The position numbers and the translations under genes are program-made. Positions 46,474 to 56,994 of a DNA stretch of 64,000 bases are shown one piece after another. This DNA is from AP-15 sp963814805 (lineage in GTDB: Bacteria > Pseudomonadota > Alphaproteobacteria > ATCC43930 > CGMCC-115725). How positions within the stretch are numbered: the first letter of the stretch is position 1; the number at the start of each line of letters is the position of its first letter. Under the pieces are notes generated by a model. That model saw only the letters and a list, made by a program, of their open reading frames with translations. It made no database searches and was not told the origin of the DNA. The stretch lies in NCBI GenBank assembly GCA_963814805.1, contig CAWFER010000012.1, positions 1 through 64,000 on the forward strand, given 5' to 3'.

Positions 46474-47288
46474 CACGCCCTACCGAACAGGCTGCGAAAA
46501 AAGTTGCGGCGCTCGGGCTTCAGAAAGCGCATCTCGCGCTCCTCGCCGAGCAGCCGCGCCACGGCGTCGAGATAGGCCTGTCCGGCCGGGCTCTGCGGGT
46601 CGAACACGACCGGCGTCCCGGTGTTCGAGGCGCGCAGCACCGACGGCGATTCGGGAATGACGCCGAGCAGCGGGATCGACAGGATCTCCTTCACGTCGTC
46701 GATCGCCAGCATCTCGCCCCGCTCGACCCGTTCCGGCGAATAGCGGGTTAACAGCAGGTGGATCGCCACCGGGTCCATGTTGTTCTCTGCGCGCCGCGAC
46801 TTCGAGGCGAGGATGCCGATGATGCGGTCGCTGTCGCGCACTGAGGAGACTTCGGGGTTGGTGACGATGATCGCCTCGTCGGCAAAATAAAGCGCTGTAA
46901 TCGCGCCATGCTCGATCCCGGCCGGGCTGTCGCAGACGATGTAATCAAAGGTTTCCTTCAACTCGTCGAGCACCCGCTCGACCCCGTCTCGCTTCAAGGC
47001 GTCCTTGTCGCGGGTCTGCGAGGTCGGGAACACATAAAGACTGTCGTTGCGCTTGTCCTTAATCAGAGCCTGGTTGAGCTTGGCGTCGCCGTTGATGACA
47101 TTGATGAAGTCGAAGACGACGCGGCGCTCGCAGCCCATGATCAGATCGAGGTTGCGCAATCCCACGTCGAAATCGATGACGACCGTGCGATGCCCGCGCA
47201 ACGCCAGGCCGGCGGCAACCGCGGCGGCGCTGGTGGTCTTGCCGACCCCGCCCTTGCCGGAGGTGAGCACAATCACTTTTGCTGCCAA
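46473..47288 (-). CDS. minD: Septum site-determining ATPase MinD
   Basis: 271 residues. The deviant Walker A is 'LTSGKGGVGKTTSAAAVAAG'; 'TVVIDFDVGLRNLDLIMGCE', 'DYIVCDSPAGIEHGAITALY' and 'SVRDSDRIIGILASKSRRAE' follow, with a C-terminal amphipathic membrane helix around 'FLKPERRNFFRSLFGRA'. I chose TTG 47288 ('LAAKVIVLTSGKGG') with GGGGAGG just upstream; the longer upstream frame is low-complexity sequence. Confidence 0.95.
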   Translation of the reverse strand: MAAKVIVLTSGKGGVGKTTSAAAVAAGLALRGHRTVVIDFDVGLRNLDLIMGCERRVVFDFINVINGDAKLNQALIKDKRNDSLYVFPTSQTRDKDALKRDGVERVLDELKETFDYIVCDSPAGIEHGAITALYFADEAIIVTNPEVSSVRDSDRIIGILASKSRRAENNMDPVAIHLLLTRYSPERVERGEMLAIDDVKEILSIPLLGVIPESPSVLRASNTGTPVVFDPQSPAGQAYLDAVARLLGEEREMRFLKPERRNFFRSLFGRA

Positions 47289-47410
47289 TAAAGACCTCCC
47301 CTCTCCCCCGAGCGGCCGGTGCTCGCTCGATCGCGCCGGCGCTGCGGATGGCGGCGTCGGGGCGCCCTGGCGCAAAATCTCGCCCCAATCGCCGCCGGCT
47401 AATCTGAGCG

Positions 47411-48128
47411 TCAATTGCGGGTGATGGTCAACCGCTCATCGAGGAGCGCGATCTGCACCCGCAAGCCCCTGTCGGCGGCCGGCATCTGCTCGCTGACCAG
47501 GTAGTGCCCGGCGATGCTGACGAGCTCGGCCTCGAATCGGTCGCAAAAGATCCGCGCCTCGACATCGCCTCCGGCGCCGGCGAGCGCCCGGCCGCGCAGC
47601 GCGCCATACACATGGATGTTGCCGTCGGCCATGATCTCGGCGCCGGGGCTGACCGCGGCGGTGACGACGAGATCGGCGCCGCGCGCATAGATCTGGGTCC
47701 CCGAGCGCACCGGCTGGGTGACGAGGCGGGTCCGGGCGCCGGGCGCGCCGCGCGGCTGGGAAACTGCCGCCTCCGCGATCGGCGCCGGTTCCGCCGGCGG
47801 CGGCCGGCGCGAGGGCTGCGCCGCGGTCGGAGCGAAGCTCGCCAGCCCGGCCGCGGCCGCAGCCTCGAGCTGGGCCGGCTCGGCGTTCTGCACCCCGACC
47901 AGGATCAAGGTATGACGGCGCAAGGTGTCCCTGGCCTCGGCAAAATCGGGTGCGGCGGCGAATCCGCCGGCGTTCTTGAGGTCGAGCACCACCGGCGCGT
48001 TCAAAAAAAACCGCGGGCTGCGGCCGATCTGCTCGGCAAGGCCCTGCTCAAAGGCGCGGGTCTCGCAACAGCCCGGCGCGCACCACCATGATGGTAAAGA
48101 GCGCGCCCTGCACGAGATTGCCCGCCAT
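47411..48128 (-). CDS. minC: Septum site-determining protein MinC
   Basis: About 238 residues. The N-terminal FtsZ-inhibiting domain starts 'MAGNLVQGALFTIMVVRAGL' and, after a one-base frame change near 48050, continues 'FEQGLAEQIGRSPRFFLNAP' and 'VVLDLKNAGG'. The C-terminal beta-helix domain reads 'QPVRSGTQIYARGADLVVTA', 'AEIMADGNIHVYGALRGRAL' and 'IFCDRFEAELVSIAGHYLVS'. It inhibits FtsZ at the poles with MinD. It is first of the minC-minD-minE set on the minus strand; 122 bases separate it from minD. Confidence 0.9.
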
Positions 48129-48293
48129 CCGAGAACCGCCGCCAGCCGCGCCGCGAAGATTTAAGGGGTTAGCGCCAAATCGCGCCTGCCGCAACGATTT
48201 TACCGGCCGCCCGGATGCGCCGGCAAACTTCCATCCTTATGATGGCTCCGCCAGCGCGGCAATTTGGGATTTGGCTCGGGCAGACGAAGGCTA

Positions 48294-48800
48294 ATGGCGG
48301 AAGTTCGAATGGCCGGCGAGGCGGATGCGGCGGAATTCGCGCGGTTCGGGGCGGAACCGGGGTGGGCATTCGCGATCCGCCACCGGGTGCGGTGGAGCGA
48401 ATGCGACCCGTTCGGCCACGCCAACCACCGCGCCTATTTCGAATGGTTCGAGGAGGCGCGCAACCGCTATCTCGAAACCCTAGGCCTGGCGCTGCTATCG
48501 GCGTCGACGCCGGGGCCGGTCATCGCCGAGACCGGCATCCGCTATCGCCGGCCGCTTGTCTATGGCGACGACATCCTGGTCGGCGCGCGCACGACCCGGC
48601 TCGGCAACACCAGCTTCGAGATGGGATACGCGGTTTGGCGCCGCGGGTTGTGCGCCGAGGGCCGCGCCGTGCTGATCCTGGTGGTGGCCGCGACCGGCGA
48701 CAAGACGCCGCTGGGGCCGGGATTGCGGCGCGCGATCCTGGCCCGCGATCCCGCTGCCCGCGAGGCCGGCCGCGACAAAGCCGGCAGCGCGGAAAACTAG
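48294..48800 (+). CDS. Hotdog-fold acyl-CoA thioesterase (4-hydroxybenzoyl-CoA thioesterase type)
   Basis: About 168 residues. 'IRHRVRWSECDPFGHANHRA' with the catalytic Asp in 'SECDPFGH', followed by 'YFEWFEEARNRYLETLGLAL' and 'AETGIRYRRPLVYGDDILVG', is the YbgC/4HBT signature. It hydrolyses an acyl-CoA. ATG 48294 has GAAGG upstream; an in-frame ATG further up is less likely. It stands alone, divergent from minC. Confidence 0.85.
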   Translation: MAEVRMAGEADAAEFARFGAEPGWAFAIRHRVRWSECDPFGHANHRAYFEWFEEARNRYLETLGLALLSASTPGPVIAETGIRYRRPLVYGDDILVGARTTRLGNTSFEMGYAVWRRGLCAEGRAVLILVVAATGDKTPLGPGLRRAILARDPAAREAGRDKAGSAEN

Positions 48801-48856
48801 CGCCGGCCTAGGCGCGCCGATCAGGTCGCCCACGGCGGCGCCGGTCCGCGACGCAG

Positions 48857-49072
48857 CTACCACCCGGCCGGCAGCTTTGGCTCCGGCGGGTGCTCGCCGT
48901 CCTCGGCCGTGGGGTCGCTCCCGGGGTTGGCCTCGGGGCCGTCCTCGCCGCCGTCGCCGGCTTTGCGCAACGCGGCGCGCTCCTGCTGCTGCTTGAGCTT
49001 TTCGTCCTTTTTCGCCTTCTTGGCGCGGTCGCGTTCGGCGCGTTCGATCCGGTAGTTCGGTTTGCGCGGCAT
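48857..49072 (-). CDS. Small charged hypothetical protein, 71 aa
   Basis: It reads 'MPRKPNYRIERAERDRAKKA', then a Lys/Glu-rich helical stretch 'KKDEKLKQQQERAALRKAGD', and ends 'EPKLPAGW'. It resembles short conserved alphaproteobacterial proteins of unknown function with a basic helical N-terminus. The frame is intact. It lies convergent to the thioesterase gene and divergent from hydantoinase B. Confidence 0.6.
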   Translation of the reverse strand: MPRKPNYRIERAERDRAKKAKKDEKLKQQQERAALRKAGDGGEDGPEANPGSDPTAEDGEHPPEPKLPAGW

Positions 49073-49130
49073 CGGGCAAAGCTCCTATCTACGCGCCGCC
49101 GGGCGGCGGCCAAAGCACAGGGAGAAGGCC

Positions 49131-50810
49131 TTGGCAGATCGTGTCGATCCGGTTGTGGCGTCAGTTATCCGCCATCGCCTCCTGGCCATCGTCGAAGAGA
49201 TGGGCGAGGCGATGTTACGAACATCTTATTCGCAAATCCTCAATTCGAGCCGCGACTTTTCGACCGCGATCTGCGGCCTCGACGGCAGGCTGATCGCCCA
49301 GGCCGAGCATGTCCCGATCCATGTCGGCGCGCTGCCGTACGCGGCCAAGGCGGTGGCCGAGTTTTTTGCCGGCGACATCCGCCCCGGCGACGTCTTTCTG
49401 CTCAACGACCCCTATCATGGCGGCAACCATCTTCCCGACCTGACCGTGTTCGTGCCGGTGTTCGCCGGCGACGAGCCGCGCTTCTGGTCGATCAACCGGG
49501 CGCATCAAAGCGATATCGGCGGGGCGACGCACGGCGCCTACAACGCCGCCGCCACCGACATCTGGCAGGAAGGCATCCGGATCACGCCGTTGCGGCTGTC
49601 CGATCGCGGCGAACTGCGCCGCGACGTGCTCGAGATGATCGCCACCAACGTCCGCCATCCGCGTGATTTTCGCGGCGATCTGGCGGCGATGGTCGGCTCG
49701 GCGCATCTTGGTGAACGGCGGCTGTTGGCGCTGGCCCAGGAATTCGGCTGGACCGTCGCCGACGTAGCGATCGAGGCGGTGCTCGATGGCGCCGAGCGGC
49801 AGGTTCGCGCGGTCATCGCGCAGTGGCGGGACGGGGTCTATCGCGGCGAGGCCTTGCTCGACGACGACGGCCGCGGTAACGAGGACATCCATATCCGCGC
49901 CACGGTCGAAAAGCGCGGCAGCGATCTTGTCATCGACTTGTCGGACTCCCATGACGAGGTGGCGAGCTTTGTCAATTCGTCCTACCCGAACATGCGCTCC
50001 GCAGTGGTGGTGGCGCTCTCTTATCTGATCGACCCGGATACGCCAAAGAACGACGGCGCCTTTCGCCCGATCACGGTCATTGCCAGACCGGGAAGCGTGG
50101 TCTGGGCCAATCCGGGGATGCCGGTGACGCTCGCCACCAACCATTGCGGTCAGGAGATCCTGGAGGCGATCGTCAAGGCGTTGGCGCCGGCCTGCCCCGA
50201 CCGGGCGATGGCCGGCTGGGGCCGCCGGTTTCGCATCGCGATCCAAGGCAAGGACCCGCGCGCCGAGGTTGGCGGCGGGGCTGACGCCCCTGGCGGAAAG
50301 CCGTTCATTTGGCATTTCTTTCAGGCGCGGCCGGGCGGCGGCGCCTCGCCGGCCGGCGACGGCTGGCCGGGCGCCGGCGAATGGCAGGCGGCGGGCGGGA
50401 TCAAATTCGGCAGCCTCGAAGTCACCGAATTGCGCTTTCCGCTGTTCTTTCGCCGCCATGAGTTCCGCGCCGATTCGGGCGGCGCCGGCAAATATCGCGG
50501 CGGGCCGGGCGGCGTCGTCGAGATGGTCGTCGAGACCGCCCTGCCGGCCGTCGGCAACACCGCCGGCGACGGCGTGCGTCACGGCGCCTGCGGCATCCTC
50601 GGCGGCGCCGACGGACTGCCGCATCGCTACACGCTTTATTCCGAGGGCGAGCCGCCGCGCCCGATCAAAACCAAGGAAACCGGCCTCGAGATCCGCCCCG
50701 GCGATGTGCTGATCCTCGAATCGGGCGGCGGCGGCGGCTGGGGCGACCCGGCCGAGCGCGACCCAGTAGCGATCGCCGAGGATCTCGCCGACGGCTTCGT
50801 GACGCGATGA
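49131..50810 (+). CDS. Hydantoinase B / oxoprolinase family protein
   Basis: 559 residues, intact. 'VIRHRLLAIVEEMGEAMLRT' with 'SYSQILNSSRDFSTAICGLD', 'AEHVPIHVGALPYAAKAVAE', 'PGDVFLLNDPYHGGNHLPDL' and the glycine-rich 'GAGKYRGGPGGVVEMVVE' are classical HyuB features. HyuB usually works with HyuA in ATP-dependent opening of hydantoin-like rings or in acetone-carboxylase-like reactions; no hyuA is adjacent. TTG 49131 was chosen because of AGGGAGAAGG upstream. Confidence 0.9.
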   Translation: MADRVDPVVASVIRHRLLAIVEEMGEAMLRTSYSQILNSSRDFSTAICGLDGRLIAQAEHVPIHVGALPYAAKAVAEFFAGDIRPGDVFLLNDPYHGGNHLPDLTVFVPVFAGDEPRFWSINRAHQSDIGGATHGAYNAAATDIWQEGIRITPLRLSDRGELRRDVLEMIATNVRHPRDFRGDLAAMVGSAHLGERRLLALAQEFGWTVADVAIEAVLDGAERQVRAVIAQWRDGVYRGEALLDDDGRGNEDIHIRATVEKRGSDLVIDLSDSHDEVASFVNSSYPNMRSAVVVALSYLIDPDTPKNDGAFRPITVIARPGSVVWANPGMPVTLATNHCGQEILEAIVKALAPACPDRAMAGWGRRFRIAIQGKDPRAEVGGGADAPGGKPFIWHFFQARPGGGASPAGDGWPGAGEWQAAGGIKFGSLEVTELRFPLFFRRHEFRADSGGAGKYRGGPGGVVEMVVETALPAVGNTAGDGVRHGACGILGGADGLPHRYTLYSEGEPPRPIKTKETGLEIRPGDVLILESGGGGGWGDPAERDPVAIAEDLADGFVTR

Positions 50811-50834
50811 CGCTCGCAGCGACGGCGGAAGAAT

Positions 50835-51599
50835 TCACCCGTCCCGGTATTCGCTCGCGGCCGCCGCGATTTCTTCGATGATCCGCCGCGCCGCCTCGCG
50901 TCGATCCTGCTGCTGGACGATCGGACGCCCGACCACCAGATGATCGGCGCCGTTCAGAATGGCGTCGCGGGGCGTCGCAGTTCTTTTCTGGTCGCCGGGC
51001 TCGGTCCCGATCGGCCGAATGCCAGGCGTCACGATCAGGAAGTCATCGTTCTTCACCGCTGACCGGATCAGCCGGGCTTCGTTGGGGGAGGAGATGACCC
51101 CATCGCAGCCGAGCGCAGCGGCTTCTCTAGCCCGCCTGGTCACGAATTCGTCAATCGACGCAGTTGTTCTATACTCGTACTGCATGTCCTGTTCGGACAT
51201 CCCGGTCAGCAGAGTGACCGCCAGTATCTTCAGATCCGAGTTCCCCCGCCCCTTGACCGCCGCGCCGACCACCTGACGTTCCCCAATCACGGTCATAAAC
51301 CTGACGCCGAGCCTGGACGCAGCCCTGACCGCGCCTTCGATGGTCGCCGGGATATCGATATACTTGAAATCGAGAAAGACGCCCTTGCCTTGCCCGATCA
51401 GCCGCTCGACCAGCGCTCTCAGATCCGGGTCGAGCTGCAGCATCAGGCCGATCTTGTAGAACCCGACGATGTCGCCGAGTTCCTCGACGACGCGGCTGGC
51501 TTCCTTGGCGGTCGGCGCGTCGAGCGCGACAATCAGCCGATCCGTCGCCGAGCGCGCGCGCCGATCAGCCTGCTGCCGCGCGCCTGTCGTACCCGTCAT
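50835..51599 (-). CDS. pyrF: Orotidine 5'-phosphate decarboxylase
   Basis: 254 residues, intact. It catalyses the last step of UMP synthesis. 'LIVALDAPTAKEASRVVEEL', 'GFYKIGLMLQ', the catalytic 'VFLDFKYIDIPATI' (Lys and Asp residues), 'SSPNEARLIRSA' and 'IVTPGIRPIG' with 'HLVVGRPIVQ' are diagnostic. 'DFKYIDIPAT' replaces the common 'DLKFHDIPNT', a variant seen in one OMPDC subgroup. It converges on the hydantoinase gene. Confidence 0.95.
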   Translation of the reverse strand: MTGTTGARQQADRRARSATDRLIVALDAPTAKEASRVVEELGDIVGFYKIGLMLQLDPDLRALVERLIGQGKGVFLDFKYIDIPATIEGAVRAASRLGVRFMTVIGERQVVGAAVKGRGNSDLKILAVTLLTGMSEQDMQYEYRTTASIDEFVTRRAREAAALGCDGVISSPNEARLIRSAVKNDDFLIVTPGIRPIGTEPGDQKRTATPRDAILNGADHLVVGRPIVQQQDRREAARRIIEEIAAAASEYRDG

Positions 51600-51639
51600 C
51601 GGCCAATTCCTCCTTATCGGATCGGTGCAGGATCGAGGC

Positions 51640-52401
51640 TCAGCCCCCGGTCGCCTTGCGGAAGTCGCGCTCGAATTTGACGAATTCGTCAGGGGCGGCG
51701 TCGGAGACCGCCCAATAGCCGATATCGCCCTCGTTCCAGTGGTGCAGCGTATAGCCGCGGCGGGTCAGGGTCTCGCCGAAATCGCCGCGCCGCGCCGGCA
51801 GGACGAAGACGTTGATGATGTGCTTGCCGGCCCGATAGACCAGCGCCGGCACCGGCTTTCCCTGGATCAAATCGAGGCGCCCGCCGATCAGCGGAAAGCC
51901 CGCGGCGGCGAGATCGACGCCCGGCGGCGAGATGTCGGTGCGCCCGGCGAACCACGGCTTGACCGTGTGCTTGTCCGAGGATTGGACATCGGTCAGGTGG
52001 CTGCCCAGCAGCGAGCGCAGATGGCTGTCGATGACCTCGTTGGCGATCGCGTTTTCCTGGCGCTCGCCGGTCAGCCAGAAGGTCCCGCCCGAGCCGATCG
52101 CCACGGCGATCAGGATCGAGGCGGCATAAGCGAGCCAGCCGGGGGCGCGCATCTGCATCGGCCTGGTTTGCGCCGTCTCGCGCCGCAGCGCCGTGCGCAC
52201 CGCGCTAGCGCAACGCCTCGGGCGCCTCATAGACCGGAGCCGCGCTGCGGATGCCGTCGCGCAGGCGCTCAAGCGCCGCCGCTTCCGGGCCGCACTCGGC
52301 GCAGCCCGCGATGATGCTCGCGGAGCGAGCGCCCGCTCGGCGTCGTCGATCTCGCCGTCGAGATAGGCGTCGAGAAGCGGGCGGACCTCGTCACACTGCA
52401 T
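51640..52401 (-). CDS. Anti-sigma factor with one transmembrane helix
   Basis: About 253 residues. It begins 'MQCDEVRPLLDAYLDGEIDD', the start of a zinc-finger anti-sigma domain. The HxxxCxxC part ('IIAGCAECGPEAAALERLRD') is only seen after a +1 shift near 52320, with a return near 52210. 'LAYAASILIAVAIGSGGTFW' is a transmembrane helix, followed by a ~170-residue periplasmic part ('HIINVFVLPARRGDFGETLT'). Its start overlaps the sigma-factor stop by 11 bases, so it very likely controls that sigma factor. Confidence 0.8.
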   Translation of the reverse strand: MQCDEVRPLLDAYLDGEIDDAERALAPRASSRAAPSAARKRRRLSACATASAARLRSMRRPRRCASAVRTALRRETAQTRPMQMRAPGWLAYAASILIAVAIGSGGTFWLTGERQENAIANEVIDSHLRSLLGSHLTDVQSSDKHTVKPWFAGRTDISPPGVDLAAAGFPLIGGRLDLIQGKPVPALVYRAGKHIINVFVLPARRGDFGETLTRRGYTLHHWNEGDIGYWAVSDAAPDEFVKFERDFRKATGG

Positions 52402-52983
52402 CGCCCTCAACCTTTCTAGCGAGGCCCGGCTTTCCACCCAGGTCCGGCTTTCCATCCCAGGCCCGGCGCAACGCCGAGCGGGCGCGGTGCAGCCGGGACA
52501 TCACCGTGCCGATCGGCACGCCGGTCACCTCGGCGATCTCGCGATAGCCGAGCTCGTGCAATTCGCGCAGCACGATCGCCTCGCGCAGCGGCACCGGCAG
52601 CCGCTCGAGCAGCCGGTCGAGGCGGCGCAGATCCGACCGGCTCAGCAGCAACGCCTCGGTATCGCCGGCGGCTTGCCGGCTGGGCCGGCCCCGCCGTCAT
52701 CGAGATCGGCCGCGGTTTCGAGCGCCACCAATTCCGCCGGCCGGTTGCGCTCGAGCCAGCTGTAAGAGGTGCGGCGCACGATCTTGAGCAGCCAGCTTTT
52801 GGCGTCGCCCTCGCGATAGCTGTCGAAATAGCGGAACGCCCGCAGATAGGCCTCCTGCACGACATCGGCGGCGTCGGCGTCGTTGCGGGTGAGCCAGCGC
52901 GCCAGCGAATAGGCGGCGTCGAGATGGGGCAGCGCCACGGTTTCGAACCGGCTCCGCTGCCGCCGCTGCGCGATCCAGCTCAT
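52391..52983 (-). CDS. ECF sigma factor (sigma-70 family)
   Basis: About 197 residues. Region 2: 'LPHLDAAYSLARWLTRNDAD', 'ADVVQEAYLRAFRYFDSYRE' and 'GDAKSWLLKIVRRTSYSWLE'. After a +1 shift near 52675, region 4: 'LRRLDRLLERLPVPLREAIV', 'LRELHELGYREIAEVTGVPI' and 'GTVMSRLHRARSALRRAW'. It is encoded with an overlapping anti-sigma factor gene, the usual arrangement for envelope or oxidative stress response. Targets cannot be told from this window. Confidence 0.9.
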
Positions 52984-53134
52984 CGGCCCTTCTACGTCAC
53001 ACCAGCGCAGACCGCGCCGGGTGCAAGTTTATTCCATGCCGAGGCAGGCTTGGCGACGCGATTTCGCGCCTGGTGCCTCGGCCGGTTGCATTCGCCGCGC
53101 GCGGGCACCACACTCGGCCCACGCAGGAAAGGAC

Positions 53135-53787
53135 ATGCCGATGGAAATGACCGGCGAATTTCGCATCCCGGCGCCGCGCCAGCGCGTCTGGCAGGGGCTG
53201 AACGATCCGGAGATCTTGAAACAGGCGATCCCCGGCTGCCAGACGATCGAAAAGCTGTCCGGACACCGAATTCACCGCCAAGGTGGTCGCCAAGGTCGGA
53301 CCGGTAAAGGCCACCTTCAACGGCAAGGTGACGTTGTCGGACCTCGACCCGCCCAAGGCCTACACGATCGCCGGCGAAGGGACCGGCGGCGTCGCCGGGT
53401 TCGCCAAGGGCAGCGCCAAGGTCGCTCTCGACGAGGACGGCGGCGAGGCGACCGTGCTGCGCTACGAGGTCCAGGCGCATGTCGGCGGCAAGCTCGCGCA
53501 GATCGGCTCGCGCCTGATCGACGGCACCTCGCGCAAAATGGCCGAGGATTTTTTCGCGCGCTTCGCCGCCGTGATCGCGCCCGAGGCGCCGCCTCGGCAC
53601 CTCGCCGGCAGCCGACGGCGCCGGGCAGGCCGCCGAAGCGGCGCCGGCCGCCGTCGAGACAGCGCCGGCCGCTGGCGAAACCGCACCTGCGCCGGCCGCC
53701 GCCGGCCGGCTGCCGCCGGCGCTATGGGCCGCCGGGCTCACCGCGATCGTGGCGCTGATGCTGCGCTACTTCACCCGCCGCGGCTGA
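53135..53787 (+). CDS. coxG: CoxG-like SRPBCC protein with C-terminal membrane anchor
   Basis: About 215 residues. 'MTGEFRIPAPRQRVWQGLND', 'EILKQAIPGCQTIEKL', 'FTAKVVAKVGPVKATFNGKV', 'AYTIAGEGTGGVAGFAKGSA' and 'VGGKLAQIGSRLIDGTSRKM' match the CO dehydrogenase subunit G family. An Ala/Pro linker and a C-terminal helix 'LWAAGLTAIVALMLRYFTRR' follow, which would tether it to the membrane, as described for CoxG anchoring CO dehydrogenase. Frame changes lie near 53263 and 53597. It stands 180 bases upstream of coxS. Confidence 0.83.
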
Positions 53788-53967
53788 AGCCGCCGGCCGC
53801 CGCCGGCGATCCCCCGAGCGCGCGCCGGGGGCCGCGCCGAGCGCCCGCGCCTGAGGGCTGCGCCGAGGGGCCGCGAACGCCTTGACCGCGAGCGCCCGCC
53901 GGCACAAAACTCGCGCCGGCTGCTTCCGCCCGCTGACGGCCGTGATTTGTGATCCAGGGAGGGTTCG

Positions 53968-54477
<510 letters not shown>

Positions 54478-54482
54478 CGGCG

Positions 54483-56861
54483 ATGACCACGGTCGGAACC
54501 CCGGTCCGGCGGCGCGAGGATTACCGCTTCCTGACCGGACAAGGCACCTACACCGACGACATCGACCGGCCGCACCAGCTCTACGCCTACATCCTGCGGA
54601 GCCCGCACGCGCATGCGCGGCTCGCCGGCATCGACAAATCGGCGGCGGCCGCGCGCTCCGGGGGTGGCTGCGGTCTACACCGGCCAGGACATGGCGGCCG
54701 ACGGCGTCGGCGGGCTCCCTTGCGGCTGGCAGGTGCATTCGAAAGACGGCTCGCCGATGGCCGAGCCGGCGCACCCGCCGCTGGCGCTCGAACGCGTGCG
54801 CCATGTCGGCGACCCGGTCGCGGTGGTCATCGCCGACACCCTGGAACAGGCGCGCGAGGCGGCCGAGCTGCTGCGCGTCGACTACGCCGAGGAGCCCGCC
54901 GTCGTCGATCCGGCCGCGGCATTGAAGCCAGGCGCGCCGCAGGTCTTCGCCGAGGCCCCGGGCAATCTGTGCTACGACTGGCAGCTGGGCGACCTCGCCG
55001 CGGTCGAGGCCGGCGATCGCCAAGGCGGCGCGGGTGGTCAAGCTCGATCTGGTCAACAACCGGCTCGTCCCCAACGCGATGGAGCCGCGCGCCGCGATCG
55101 GCGACTTCGACCGCGCCACCGGCGACTACACGCTCTACACCACGAGCCAGAACCCGCATGTGATCCGCCTGTTGATGGGCGCCTTCGTCCTGCACATCCC
55201 GGAGGCGAAATTGCGCGTCGTCGCCCCCGATGTCGGCGGCGGCTTCGGCTCGAAGATCTACCATTACGCCGAGGAGGCGATCGTCACCTGGGCCGCCGGC
55301 AAATTGCGGCGCCCGGTCAAATGGACCGCCGAGCGCTCGGAAAGCTTCATGTCCGACGCGCATGGCCGCGACCACGTGACCCATGTCGAGCTGGCGCTCG
55401 ACGCGCAGGCGAAGTTCCTGGCGCTCAAGGTCGCGACGATCGCCAATATGGGCGCCTATCTGTCGACCTTCGCGCCGTGCATCCCGACCTATCTCTATGG
55501 GACCCTGCTCGCCGGCACCTATACGACGCCGGCGATCTATGTCGAGACCAAGGCGGTGTTCACCCATACCGTCCCGGTCGACGCCTATCGCGGCGCCGGC
55601 CGGCCGGAGGCGACGTTTCTGCTGGAGCGCATCGTCGACCTCGCCGCCGACGAGCTCGGGATCGACCCGGCCGAATTGCGCCGGCGCAATTTCATTCCGA
55701 AGGACGCCTACCCGTACCAGACCCCGGTCGCGCTGCAATACGACAGCGGCGATTATGGGACGACCCTCGAACTGGCGCTGAAGGCGGCGGATTATGCCGG
55801 CTTCGAGGCGCGCCGGCGGGAGGCGATGGCGCGCGGCAAATTGCGCGGCATCGGCATCGCCACCTATATCGAGGCCTGCGGCATCGCCCCCTCGGCGGTG
55901 GTCGGCTCGCTGGGCGCGCGCGCCGGGCTCTACGAAAGTGCGGCGGTCCGGGTCCATCCGAGCGGCAGCGTGTCGATCCTGACTGGCTCGCACAGCCACG
56001 GCCAGGGCCACGAGACGACGTTTTCGCAGCTGGTCGCCGACCGGCTCGGCATCCCGATCGAGAGCATCGAGATCGTCCACGGCGACACCGCCAAGATCCC
56101 CTACGGCATGGGCACCTACGGCTCGCGCTCGCTTGCGGTCGGCGGCTCGGCGATCGTCAAGGCGATGGACAAGGTGGTCGAGAAGGGCCGCAAGATCGCC
56201 GCCCACCTGCTCGAAGCGGCCGAGGCCGACGTCGAGTTCAAGGACGGGAATTTCACCGTCGCCGGGACCGACCGCTCGAAGAGCTTCGGCGAGGTGGCGC
56301 TTGACCGCCTACGTTCCGCACAACTATCCAGCCGATCTCGAGCCCGGCCTCGACGAGACCGCGTTCTACGACCCGAAGAACTTCACCTATCCGTCGGGCG
56401 CGCATATCGCCGAAATCGAGATCGACCCCGAAACCGGGCATGTGACGATCGCCGGCTTTACCGCGAGCGACGATTTCGGCCGCATCATCAACCCGATGAT
56501 CGTCGCCGGCCAGGTCCATGGCGGGCTCGCCCAGGGGATCGGCCAGGCCTTGCTCGAAGGCTGCGTCTACGACAAGGAGACCGGCCAGCTGCTGACCGGC
56601 TCCTACAATGATTACGCGATGCCGCGCGCCGAGGACGTGCCGATGTTTGCGCTGTCGACCAACGTCACGCTGTGCACGCACAACCCGCTCGGGGTCAAAG
56701 GCTGCGGCGAGGCCGGGGCGATCGGCGCGCCGGCGGCGATCACCAACGCGCTGGTCGATGCGCTGAAGCCGCTGGGCGTGCGGCATGTCGAGATGCCGGC
56801 CACCCCCGAGAAGCTGTGGCGCCTGATCCAGCAGCACCGCCAGCCGCTCGCCGCCGATTAG
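54483..56861 (+). CDS. CoxL-like molybdopterin subunit, form II (AYRGAGR)
   Basis: About 790 residues. 'MTTVGTPVRRREDYRFLTGQ', 'ERVRHVGDPVAVVIADTLEQ', 'VVAPDVGGGFGSKIYHYAEE', 'GSHSHGQGHETTFSQLVADR' and 'NPLGVKGCGEAGAIGAPAAI' (catalytic Glu) are visible. The active-site loop reads 'VDAYRGAGRPEA': form I CO dehydrogenases have AYxCSFR, whereas AYRGAGR marks form II, whose substrate is uncertain. CO oxidation should therefore not be assumed. Frame changes lie near 54660, 55018 and 56303. Confidence 0.88.
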
Positions 56862-56898
56862 TCCCGATCGAATGACGCTGCTGGCATCAACAAATCAT

Positions 56899-56977
56899 CG
56901 TCACCCCCGCGAAAGCGGGGGTCCAGGGACAAGCGCCGAACCGGTCGCCCTGGACTCCCGCTTGCGCCGGAACGACG
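56899..56977. repeat. Interspersed palindromic repeat between coxL and coxM
   Basis: CCCCCGC-GAAA-GCGGGGG (56904-56921) is followed by an outer inverted arm, GTCCAGG...CCTGGAC, ending ACTCCCGCTTGCG and CGACG. Read on the minus strand it encodes the 'WTPAFAGVT' and 'VPAQAGVQ' peptides typical of a repeat family common in proteobacterial genomes. It occupies nearly the whole space between the two genes. Confidence 0.75.
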
Positions 56978-56994
56978 GGTAACGGAGAGCCCCG

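Noticed and set aside
47289..47330. G/C-run sequence upstream of minD resembling half of the palindrome found in mnmE
   Set aside because: Only one arm-like stretch is present (CCTCCCCTCTCCCCC) without the mirrored arm. Part of it serves as the ribosome site of minD.
54483..56861. Calling the cox-like cluster a CO dehydrogenase
   Set aside because: The loop reads AYRGAGR, not AYxCSFR, so form I activity is not supported.
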